NCBI GenBank assembly: GCA_963724945.1
Contig: CAVRWL010000003.1
Coordinates: 1,550,001 to 1,614,000, forward strand
Source: Hyphomicrobium_A sp963724945
GTDB taxonomy: Bacteria > Pseudomonadota > Alphaproteobacteria > Rhizobiales > Hyphomicrobiaceae
Length of the DNA stretch: 64,000 nt
Reading direction: 5' to 3'
In this document: piece by piece, positions 29,397-38,197 of the stretch
How positions within the stretch are numbered: the first letter of the stretch is position 1
Layout of the letters: each line of letters begins with the position of its first letter
Program-made: the position numbers and the translations under genes
Notes under the pieces: generated by a model
What the model saw: only the letters and a program-made list of their open reading frames with translations
Database searches by the model: none
What the model was told of the DNA's origin: nothing

Positions 29397-29827
29397 GCTT
29401 GAGAAACAGTCTGCTTTGCGCTGTGCGGGCCTTCGGGCCGCGCGATCCGGGGGAAATGTTGCCGCGCTCGTCTCCAATTCCTAGTGCCGGCGAGCCACAG
29501 CCACCCCTTTAAGCGCAGTGTGCGCGAGCTCCCGTCCCGCGGACAGGAGCCTGGCGCCAGAACGGCTCTGTCCGGCGCCCCCGCAGCGCACCCGGATCAA
29601 GCGACCGTGATAGCCAGGTGTCGGCTCGCCCGCCCCAGGGGCCTTCATTTGCAGCGCCAGGCGGGCTGTGCGGACTAAACTGTCATCACGCGAGTTGAAC
29701 AATCGCTCGCTGCGAACCACGGGGAATTGAGTGGTAGTGATCGACGACCTTCTCCAAATAGATCTGCAAGGGGCGGCACTGCTTCGCCGCTCTTAACGAT
29801 CGGAAAAACCCCTTTGAGGAGGAAGCC
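29397..29827. other. 431-base intergenic region upstream of pqqA
   Basis: I see no credible gene in this stretch. It must contain the divergent promoters of the secreted-protein gene (minus) and pqqA (plus). The pqqA leader ends with a strong ribosome site (GAGGAGGAA, 29816-29824). A small weak hairpin (GCGGC 29773-29777 with GCCGC 29786-29790) lies about 40 bases before the start. No confident -35/-10 boxes. Confidence 0.5.
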
Positions 29828-29917
29828 ATGAAGACTTGGAACAAACCGCAGGTTCGCGAGCAGGAAGTCGGGCTGGAAGTGACGAGCTATCTGCCTGCCG
29901 AGATCGACATCATCTAA
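29828..29917 (+). CDS. pqqA: PQQ precursor peptide PqqA
   Basis: A 29-residue peptide, MKTWNKPQVREQEVGLEVTS followed by YLPAEIDII. The conserved Glu17-Val-Thr-Ser-Tyr21 is the pair of residues (Glu and Tyr) that the PqqD/PqqE system crosslinks to build the cofactor pyrroloquinoline quinone. The MK-W-KP start, GLE and the Pro-Ala-Glu segment match the family. The ribosome site GAGGAGGAAGCC is strong. No pqqB, D or E follows; the next genes are a hairpin and an unrelated small exported protein, so this is a solitary copy. pqqC lies 20 kb away in this window. PQQ serves methanol, alcohol and sugar dehydrogenases in the periplasm. Confidence 0.95.
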   Translation: MKTWNKPQVREQEVGLEVTSYLPAEIDII

Positions 29918-29928
29918 TTAAGAGCTGA

Positions 29929-29951
29929 GCCGGCGCGGTGACCGCGCCGGC
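29929..29951 (+). terminator. strong GC hairpin after pqqA
   Basis: GCCGGCGCGG (29929-29938) and CCGCGCCGGC (29942-29951) form a perfect 10-bp stem with a TGA loop, 11 bases after the pqqA stop. There is no T-tract. It may act as an attenuator or an RNA-stabilising stem that raises pqqA expression over the downstream gene, as found in precursor-peptide operons. Confidence 0.65.
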
Positions 29952-29996
29952 CCCCTCCAAGCCAAATCCCCCCACAGAACACGCCAGGAGCTTCAA

Positions 29997-30254
29997 ATGA
30001 CCCGCGCATACTTGCTGGCCGCAGTGCTTGCCACCGGCCTCGCATTGCCCGCCTTTGCCGCCGACACGACCGCCCCTTTGCATCAGCTCTTCACGCAGGA
30101 CCAGGCGCGTCAGCACCTGATGCACCTCGGCTACACGAACGTCTCGCAGCTGCATAAGGACATGCAGGGCAATTGGTCGGGAAGCGCGACCAAGGACGGC
30201 AAGACCGTTCTCGTTGCCGTTGGCGTCAAGGGTGCCGCGCCGGCCGCCAACTGA
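29997..30254 (+). CDS. small exported protein downstream of pqqA
   Basis: 85 residues. MTRAYLLAAVLATGLALPAFA is a clean Sec signal peptide with cleavage after AFA. The roughly 64-residue mature part has one helix-like segment (QDQARQHLMHLGYTNVSQLH) and a short beta part (GNWSGSATKDGKTVLVAVGVKG), an arrangement resembling small periplasmic PepSY-like modules, which is only an impression. CAGGAG lies just upstream of ATG 29997. It lies 79 bases after pqqA and before a terminator. Its function and any link to PQQ are unknown. Confidence 0.8.
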   Translation: MTRAYLLAAVLATGLALPAFAADTTAPLHQLFTQDQARQHLMHLGYTNVSQLHKDMQGNWSGSATKDGKTVLVAVGVKGAAPAAN

Positions 30255-30278
30255 GCCCACGCCGGCTTATCGTTTGCG

Positions 30279-30311
30279 AAGAGCGCCCGCCGCAAGGCGA
30301 GCGCTCTTTTG
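30279..30311 (+). terminator. rho-independent-type terminator
   Basis: AAGAGCGC (30279-30286) pairs with GCGCTCTT (30301-30308) across a 14-base loop, followed by more T. It ends the pqqA/small-exported-protein unit and separates it from the convergent EAL gene. Confidence 0.8.
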
Positions 30312-30336
30312 CTGTCGGAGCTGACGGCGGATTGGG

Positions 30337-31711
30337 CTACCCGGCTTTGGCCTCGATGTGACGGATGCGGGTGCCGCTCGTCAGCGCTGCGTAGCTCGCA
30401 ATCGGCGCCGGACGCCCGATCAGATAGCCCTGGATCTCGTCGCAGCCTTCGCTGGCGAGGAACATTCGCTCGCCTTCGGTCTCGACTCCCTCGGCGATGA
30501 CCGGAATGCCGAGCGCCTTGCCGAGCCCGATGATCGAACGCACGATCGCCGCCGAAGGCGGATTGTTCTCGACGCCGGCGATGAAGCTCTGGTCGATCTT
30601 GATCTTGTCGAACGGGAACGACCTGAGCGAGGACATCGAGGCGTAGCCGGTGCCGAAGTCGTCCATGGCGATCTTGACCCCGAGCGCCTTGAGCCGCCGC
30701 AGGACCGAAAGCGCACGCCCTGGGTCGTCGAAGATCACGCCTTCAGTAATCTCCAGCTCCAGCCGCCCCGGCGGCAAGCCGGTTTCGATCAGGATCAAAT
30801 GCATGAGCCCGGCGAGATCGCCGTAGCGGAACTGCACCGGCGAAAGATTGACCCCGACCTGCAGCGGAGCGTTCCACGTTGCGGCCTCGCGGCAGGCGTC
30901 CCACAGCGTCCAGGCTCCGATCTCGACGATTATGCCGTTCTGCTCGGCGAGCGAGATGAAGTCGTCGGGCGGTATCAGGCCGCGCGTGGGGTGCTGCCAA
31001 CGCACGAGGGCCTCGAAACCGAACACCTCGCCGTCGATCGAGGCCTGCGGCTGGTAGTTGAGGAGCAGCTCCTCGTTCTGGATGGCCGAACGCAGATCGA
31101 GCTGCAGCGCAAAGCGCTCGCGCAGCCGCCGGTCCATGTCGGGGTCGAAGAACCGCGCCGTGTGACGGCCGTCGCCCTTGGCGCGGAAGAGCGCCGCGTC
31201 GGCGTTGGCAAGGAGCGTGACGGTATCGGCGCCGTCGCGCGGATAGACCGCAGCGCCGATGCTGAGACCGAGAGGGATCTTCTGGCCGCGCACCTCGAAG
31301 GGATCGGCGACGGCCTGCAACACGCGGCCCGCCAGCGCCTCCGCCGCCTTGGGTTGCAGCGCGTTCGCCGAGATGAGCGTGAACTCGTCGCCGCCGACAC
31401 GGGCGACGAAGGCACCCTCGCCGGCGATCTCGAGCCGTCGGGCCACCGCGCACAGCAATTCGTCGCCGGCGACGTGACCGAACACGTCGTTCGCCTCCTT
31501 GAAGTGATCGAGGTCGACCATCAGGATGGCGAAGCCTTCCCCGCGTCCCCTCGCGCGCTCGAACGTTTCGGCCAGGCGGCCGGCGAGCGAGGTGCGGTTG
31601 GGTAGATCGGTCAGGGCGTCGTGGTGGGCGAGGTGCGCGATCTGCTCGTGGCGCTCGATCAGCTCGGCACGCGCCGTACGCATGTTCTCGCGCGCCTCAT
31701 CGAGACCGATG
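30337..31711 (-). CDS. GGDEF-EAL output region of a permease-linked c-di-GMP protein
   Basis: This frame carries a short coiled linker (ENMRTARAELIERHEQIAHL), a GGDEF diguanylate cyclase domain with intact GGDEF (codons at 31381-31395), and an EAL phosphodiesterase domain with EALVRW (31006-31014), MDDFGTGYAS and the late VIAEGVE motif. Both domains look catalytically competent, so the protein could make or degrade c-di-GMP. There is no suitable independent start. Deleting the G at 31711 joins it in frame to the permease-HAMP frame upstream (VRDAA then IGLDEAREN). I therefore treat it as the C-terminal half of one protein of about 1056 residues. Confidence 0.85.
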
Positions 31712-33508
31712 CGCCGCATCCCGCACCTGCTCCTGCAGGACGTTGAAGCTTTCCGCCATCTCGCCGAGCTCGTCGCGCGAGTTGGGCTTGACCGGAACGA
31801 TGTTGACGGAGGCGTGCGCGGCCTCCAGATCGCCGCGGCCGAGCGCATTCATGGCGAGCGAGAACTCGCGCAATGTGCCCCAAGTCAGGCGCTTGGCAGC
31901 GGCGCTGACCTCCTTGGCCGAGTAGGTGATCATGCCGGGCAGGATGAGCCCGACGCTGATGGTCAGGAGGGCGACCGCGACGAAGATGTCGGCGAGAACG
32001 GCCACCAGAGCGTGATGCTCGCTCGACACCGTGTTGACCGCCAGGAGGTAGGCGATGCCGTCGAGGATCAGCACGAACAGCATGGCGCCGGTGAGCTTGA
32101 CGTGCAGCGTCTTGGCGAAGGCCGGAAGGCCCTGGCGCCGCCGGTCCTCGATGACGCGCCAAGCGTAGAGTGCGGCGCCGGAGTAGGCGAGCGCCAGCCC
32201 GAAGAGGACCGTGGGCAGGCCATACTGCTGGAAGCCCAGCATTGCCGCGACGAGCCAGGTCGCGGCGGCGCAAACCCCGAGCACGATGGTGCCGCGCGGC
32301 GCCCGGTAGGGGCGCTCGGCATCCGGCAGGTCGCGGCGCAAGAGAAATGCGGCGATGTTGGGCATGCAGATGCCGATGAGGTAGGTGAAGTTGGCAGCCG
32401 CAATCATCCAAATCGGATCGCCGGCGAGAAGGAAGATGGTCGCCGCGCCGGCGGTCAGCACAGTCGCGGCCCACGGGCAGTCCGTCCGCGCGAGGCGCAA
32501 GGAAAGAAAGCGCGGGAGCAGCCCGTCGTCGGCGAGCTGTGACATCGTGCGCGCGGCTCCCGCCAACGGCTGCAGCGTCCCGTGGAACATGTTGAGCATG
32601 ACGAACCAGATCGCTGCCGCCTTGCCGAGGCTGCCGAGCAGCGGGGCAAACGTGGGACCGAGCACGGTGGCGAGATCCTCGCCGAGCGCTTGTGGTCCGA
32701 GCACGCCGAGCCACACCACCGGCAGCACGATGAAATAGAGGCCGGCCATCAGCGCGGAGGCGAGCATGGCGCGCGGCACGTTGCGGTTGGGGTCCTTCGT
32801 CTCTCCCACATGGCAAGCGGCGGCCTCGAACGCCGGCGCCGTGAAGCCGATCAAGTAGAGCCCCGCCATGATCGACGTGACGTTGCCGAACCAGCCTTCG
32901 AAGGGCGTGGTCAGGTGGTAGGTGAACGCCTGTTGCCAGTTGACCGTGCCGGAGTAGATGGGGACGAGGGCGGATAGGAAGGCAAGCGTCGCCGAAAGCG
33001 TGGCAATAGGCATTGCCAGCCGCGCCACCCACTTGATCCCGCACAAATTGACGAACGTGAAAAGGCCGACGATGGCAATCGCGACGGCTTCGACCGGTAG
33101 CCCCGGAAAGTACCACTGCTGGAACGCGGAGGCCGAGAGCAGCGCGGTCAAGCCGCAGGTCGGGATCCATCCCCACCAGTAGCAGGTGCCGGTCAGCGAG
33201 GAGAGGACCGGATTGTAAGGACGGAATGCTTCGGCGCATGCCGCAGAAATTCCGCCGACGCGGTTCGGCCACATCAGGATCAGCTCGGTCCAAGCCGGTG
33301 CGGCGGCCCACCCCAGGAGGACTCCCGTGATGAGCAAGGGTACGGCGGCGCTGCCTTGTCCCAGAATCGCGCCTTGGCCGACGAAGAGCGCGGCGATGAT
33401 GAAGATCATCTGATTGCTGCCGCCCATGGCGAGCGCAGTCGTGCCGAACCAGCCGAGCACTCTGGGGTGGGGCGGTGTCGCAGCAATTCGCTGGGAAGTG
33501 GAGCCCAT
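31697..33508 (-). CDS. amino-acid permease (APC) domain with HAMP, N-terminal half of a fused c-di-GMP protein
   Basis: From ATG 33508 (a GTG at 33550 is also possible). About a dozen membrane segments of APC amino-acid/polyamine permease type run from FGTTALAMGGSNQMIFIIAALF to about residue 440 (VGGISAACAEAFRPYNP, FEAAACHVGETKDPNRNVPRAM). Two further membrane segments and a HAMP-like region follow (LGRGDLEAAHASVNI; NSRDELGEMAESFNVLQ). The frame stops at 31697, 14 bases past a one-base shift at 31711 that would open into GGDEF-EAL. The permease part may transport or only sense an amine or amino acid, passing the signal through HAMP. Confidence 0.88.
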   Translation of the reverse strand: MGSTSQRIAATPPHPRVLGWFGTTALAMGGSNQMIFIIAALFVGQGAILGQGSAAVPLLITGVLLGWAAAPAWTELILMWPNRVGGISAACAEAFRPYNPVLSSLTGTCYWWGWIPTCGLTALLSASAFQQWYFPGLPVEAVAIAIVGLFTFVNLCGIKWVARLAMPIATLSATLAFLSALVPIYSGTVNWQQAFTYHLTTPFEGWFGNVTSIMAGLYLIGFTAPAFEAAACHVGETKDPNRNVPRAMLASALMAGLYFIVLPVVWLGVLGPQALGEDLATVLGPTFAPLLGSLGKAAAIWFVMLNMFHGTLQPLAGAARTMSQLADDGLLPRFLSLRLARTDCPWAATVLTAGAATIFLLAGDPIWMIAAANFTYLIGICMPNIAAFLLRRDLPDAERPYRAPRGTIVLGVCAAATWLVAAMLGFQQYGLPTVLFGLALAYSGAALYAWRVIEDRRRQGLPAFAKTLHVKLTGAMLFVLILDGIAYLLAVNTVSSEHHALVAVLADIFVAVALLTISVGLILPGMITYSAKEVSAAAKRLTWGTLREFSLAMNALGRGDLEAAHASVNIVPVKPNSRDELGEMAESFNVLQEQVRDAAHRSR

Positions 33509-33559
33509 TTTGGCCTGACGCCCATCTAGCCGCGTGGGCTTCGCGCACACCCTGGCCGC

Positions 33560-33622
33560 TATTCACCTATTTAGGGTGTGCACGTACGACCTTGTTTATT
33601 CATTTATTCGATCATTAAACCT
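33560..33622 (-). promoter_or_regulatory. AT-rich island upstream of the permease-GGDEF-EAL gene
   Basis: About 60 bases of A+T-rich DNA in a GC-rich genome lie between the DUF779 stop and the permease start on the same strand. They include TTAAACCTTTAAATC and TTTATTCATTTATTCG. This is the likely promoter region of the permease gene; I cannot assign a sigma factor. Confidence 0.4.
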
Positions 33623-34156
33623 TTAAATCTTCGATTGATTTGTGAGCGCTTCAGATGGGGAAACATCCACGCCGCAGTGCCCCGCGCTACTGGCCTTCGA
33701 CTTTAGTTCAAGAAAGCGCAGCGCCGGTGTCGGTCTTGGTGTCGGTCTTGGTGTCGGTCTGGGCCCCATCGCGTCAGGTCCGCACGGAGGCGGGCCTTCG
33801 CGCTCGAGCGCCTCGAGCTCGGCATCGGTGAACACACGCGAGCGCGTGAGGAAGCGCAAGCCCTCGGGTGCCTCCAGCGAGAACCCGGCGCCGCGGCCGG
33901 GAACGGCGTCAATGATGAGATGCGTGTGCTGCCAGTACTCGAATTGGGGGCCCGAGATGTAGATCGGGCAGCCGGCGATCTCGCCGAGAAAGACATCGCG
34001 CTGGCCTATCCTGAACTCGCCCAGCGGATAGCACATGGGCGCGCTGCCGTCGCAGCAGCCGCCCGATTGGTGGAACAGGAGGTCGCCATGCTGCGCGCGC
34101 AGCTTTGCAATGAGCTCGGCGGCAGCGGGCGTATGCGAGACCCTCAAGACAGCCAT
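33623..34156 (-). CDS. DUF779 protein with repeated C-terminal extension
   Basis: 177 residues from ATG 34156. The DUF779 core (about 125 residues) has HQSGGCCDGSAPMCYP, FEYWQHTHLIIDAVPGRGAGFSLEAPEG and RFLTRSRVFTDAELEAL. DUF779 genes commonly follow acetaldehyde dehydrogenase genes, as here (72 bases after the ALDH stop). The Cys-Cys and Cys residues suggest a metal or redox role. The normal family end is near EREGPPP; a further 45 residues include PRPT repeats encoded by a 12-base tandem repeat, then a region without family character. The extension may come from slippage that removed the original stop. Confidence 0.85.
   Translation of the reverse strand: MAVLRVSHTPAAAELIAKLRAQHGDLLFHQSGGCCDGSAPMCYPLGEFRIGQRDVFLGEIAGCPIYISGPQFEYWQHTHLIIDAVPGRGAGFSLEAPEGLRFLTRSRVFTDAELEALEREGPPPCGPDAMGPRPTPRPTPRPTPALRFLELKSKASSAGHCGVDVSPSEALTNQSKI
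33726..33761. repeat. three 12-base tandem repeats inside the DUF779 gene
   Basis: GGTGTCGGTCTT is present three times (last copy ends in G). On the minus strand it encodes the Pro-Arg-Pro-Thr repeats of the C-terminal extension. Confidence 0.9.
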
Positions 34157-34227
34157 GACGCCCTCGGCAGAGGAGCTGCGGAGCGGAAGATCGGATTGGT
34201 CCGACCTCCCACTCCACGGCACCAATC

Positions 34228-35772
<1,545 letters not shown>

Positions 35773-36010
35773 TGATGTCGTCCTCCCACGCGCGAGAAAA
35801 TTGATGCCTGTTCGTTTGGCTTATGGGGGAGAAAACTACTCCACTCTGCGGCCCAGCCAAAGGTGCCTGTCCCTAGGAAATTAGTGCATAAGGAAGAAAC
35901 GCAATAATTGACCTGTGTCATTGCATTCCTTGCATGCTTGGCACGCAAGGCCATGCGCCCTAAGAGGGTCGTCCCGAATTCGCCACAACCCATCTTTGGC
36001 CGAAAGCCGC

Positions 36011-36616
36011 ATGTCCCGTAAAGTCGCAGGCCCCGAGATCGAACGCGTCGTGCAGCTCTTGGCGCGACTGCCGGGGCTTGGGCCGCGCTCGGCACGCAAG
36101 GCGGCGCTGACGCTCCTCAAGCGGCGCAACGAGCTGCTCGTGCCGCTGGTGGAGGCGCTCGCGGGTGCCGTCGAAAAAATCGTCGAGTGCCCAATATGCG
36201 GCAATCTTGACACGGTGTCGCCCTGCAGCCTTTGCCAGGATCCGCGCCGCGATGCCTCGTTGATCGTCGTCGTCGAGGAGATCGGCGACCTCTGGGCGCT
36301 GGAGCGGGCCGGCGTCGTCAGCGGCCTCTATCACGTGCTCGGCGGTCATCTTTCGCCGCTCGATGGCGTTGGCCCGGACAAACTCAACATCCCGCGGCTG
36401 ATCGAGCGCGCCTCCTCCCCGGCGGTCAAGGAGATCCTGCTGGCGCTCAACGCCACCGTGGAAGGTCAGTCGACAGCCCACTACTTGACCGAGCAGCTTG
36501 GGCCGAGCGGCGTCGTCGTCTCGCGCTTAGCGCAGGGCGTGCCCATCGGGGGTGAGCTCGACTACCTCGACGAGGGCACGCTCGCGGCCGCTATCAAGTC
36601 GCGCCGCCGACTTTGA
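36011..36616 (+). CDS. recR: recombination mediator protein RecR
   Basis: 201 residues, complete. Helix-hairpin-helix LPGLGPRSARKAAL, the four-cysteine zinc finger CPICGNLDTVSPCSLC, and the Toprim domain (IVVVEEIGDLWALERAG; LNATVEGQSTAHYL; SRLAQGVPIGGELDYLDEGTL) are all present. RecR works with RecO/RecF to load RecA on single-stranded DNA. ATG 36011 is the family start; the frame upstream lacks conserved residues. A TTGACC at about 35908 may be part of a promoter. Confidence 0.96.
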   Translation: MSRKVAGPEIERVVQLLARLPGLGPRSARKAALTLLKRRNELLVPLVEALAGAVEKIVECPICGNLDTVSPCSLCQDPRRDASLIVVVEEIGDLWALERAGVVSGLYHVLGGHLSPLDGVGPDKLNIPRLIERASSPAVKEILLALNATVEGQSTAHYLTEQLGPSGVVVSRLAQGVPIGGELDYLDEGTLAAAIKSRRRL

Positions 36617-36680
36617 GCCCGTCATCTTTGATCCCGGCACCTGTGCCGGGTGCCTGCGGCTTTGAAAGGCTCGACCTTCC

Positions 36681-38087
36681 ATGGAGATTGGCGCTCGTGT
36701 GCGTCGCGCCCCCGCGGCAGGCCCCAAGTTCGTCACCGGCTCGATCCTGCGCCACATCCTCGGCATGACGGGTGCGGGCGCCGTCGGCCTAATGGCGATC
36801 TTTCTAGGCGATCTGGCCAACATCCTTTTCCTCAGCTGGCAGCGCGACCAGGCAATCGTAGCCGCCGTCGGCTACGCGGGCTCCATCGTCTTCCTGACGA
36901 TCTCGATGGGCATCGGCCTCTCGATCGCCGCGACCTCTGTCGTCGCTCCGGCGTTGGGAGCGGGCCGCCGCATGCGGGCGCGACGGCTGTCGCTCAACGC
37001 CCATGTGCTCACGCTTATCGCGGCCGGCGCCCTGAGCTTAGTCATTTGGCTGGCGATCCCATCGATCCTGACGCTTCTGGGCGCCACCGGCCGCGCGCAC
37101 GCTCTCGCCGCCGACTATCTGGCGATCCTCGTTCCGGCACTGCCACCGCTCGCCGTCGCGATGACGTCGGCGTCCGTGCTGCGCTCGATCGGCGATGCGC
37201 GCCGCGCCATGAACGTGACCCTCATCGGCGCCGTCATCAACACGTTGCTCGACGTCATCTTGATCCTCTGGCTCGGCCTCGGAATTCATGGGGCGGCGAT
37301 CGCCACCGCGCTCGCGCGCCTCACCATGATGGCTGTCGGGCTCTACGGCGTCATCATCGTGCACGATCTCTGGGGGCGGCTGCGACCGCCCACGCTTCTA
37401 GCCGATGCCCCCGCCTTGATTGCCGTCGCCATTCCCGCAGTGCTCACCAATATCGCCACGCCCATCGCCAACGCCTACGTCACGCGGGCGATGGCAGTGT
37501 TCGGCGACGGCGCGGTGGCGGGCTGGGCGGTGCTCGGCAGGCTGACGCCGGTCGCCTTCGGCGCCATCTTCGCGCTCTCGGGCACGGTCGGACCGATCAT
37601 CGGACAGAACTACGGCGCGCGCGCCTTCGATCGCGTGCGCGCGACGTTCACGCAATCTCTGTGGGTCACGGCGGCCTTCACCGGCATCGCCTGGGTGCTG
37701 CTTGCCGTGCTTGCGCGTCCCATTGCCGGCGCCTTCGAGGCCAGAGGGGAGCCGGCCGAGCTCATCGTCTTCTACTGCCGTTTCCTCGCGCCGCTGTTCA
37801 TCTTCCTCGGCGCGCTGTTTGTCGCCAACGCCGTCTTCAACACGCTGGGTCGTCCGCACACCTCGGCGCTGCTCAACTGGGGACGCGCGACGCTCGGCAC
37901 AATTCCCTTCGTGACAATGGGAGCCTACCTCGCGGGTGCCCCCGGGGTGCTGGCCGGCAGCATGTCGGGCGGTCTCGTGTTCGGCGTCCTCGCCGTGTGG
38001 CTCGCCTACCGCTGGATCAACGAGCTCGCGGCGGTGAGTGTCAGGGAGGCAACACAAGCCCGAGCAAGTCCAACAACCAAGCCGTGA
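36681..38087 (+). CDS. MATE family efflux transporter
   Basis: 468 residues with twelve predicted membrane segments in two six-helix halves. Examples are AVGLMAIFLGDLANILFLSW, LIGAVINTLLDVILILWLGLGIHGAAIATALA (first-half signature) and FALSGTVGPIIGQNYGARAFDRV (second-half signature). MATE exporters move drugs or metabolites out by sodium or proton antiport. The substrate is unknown. It starts 64 bases after recR; a possible weak hairpin (GGCACCTGTGCCGGGTGCC) lies between. The gene itself is intact. Confidence 0.9.
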   Translation: MEIGARVRRAPAAGPKFVTGSILRHILGMTGAGAVGLMAIFLGDLANILFLSWQRDQAIVAAVGYAGSIVFLTISMGIGLSIAATSVVAPALGAGRRMRARRLSLNAHVLTLIAAGALSLVIWLAIPSILTLLGATGRAHALAADYLAILVPALPPLAVAMTSASVLRSIGDARRAMNVTLIGAVINTLLDVILILWLGLGIHGAAIATALARLTMMAVGLYGVIIVHDLWGRLRPPTLLADAPALIAVAIPAVLTNIATPIANAYVTRAMAVFGDGAVAGWAVLGRLTPVAFGAIFALSGTVGPIIGQNYGARAFDRVRATFTQSLWVTAAFTGIAWVLLAVLARPIAGAFEARGEPAELIVFYCRFLAPLFIFLGALFVANAVFNTLGRPHTSALLNWGRATLGTIPFVTMGAYLAGAPGVLAGSMSGGLVFGVLAVWLAYRWINELAAVSVREATQARASPTTKP

Positions 38088-38197
38088 ATATGTCGGAAGG
38101 CGCCCTGGAAGCACGGCCGAGCGGGTGCTATCCATGGTCAACTTCGCAGCTGCAACAGGAGCGCCCCGGTCGATCTAAGGAGCGCTAGGGGGACGTC

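Noticed and set aside
30358..31605. 415-codon frame opposite the GGDEF-EAL region
   Set aside because: Antisense of highly conserved GGDEF/EAL codons; no recognisable protein features.
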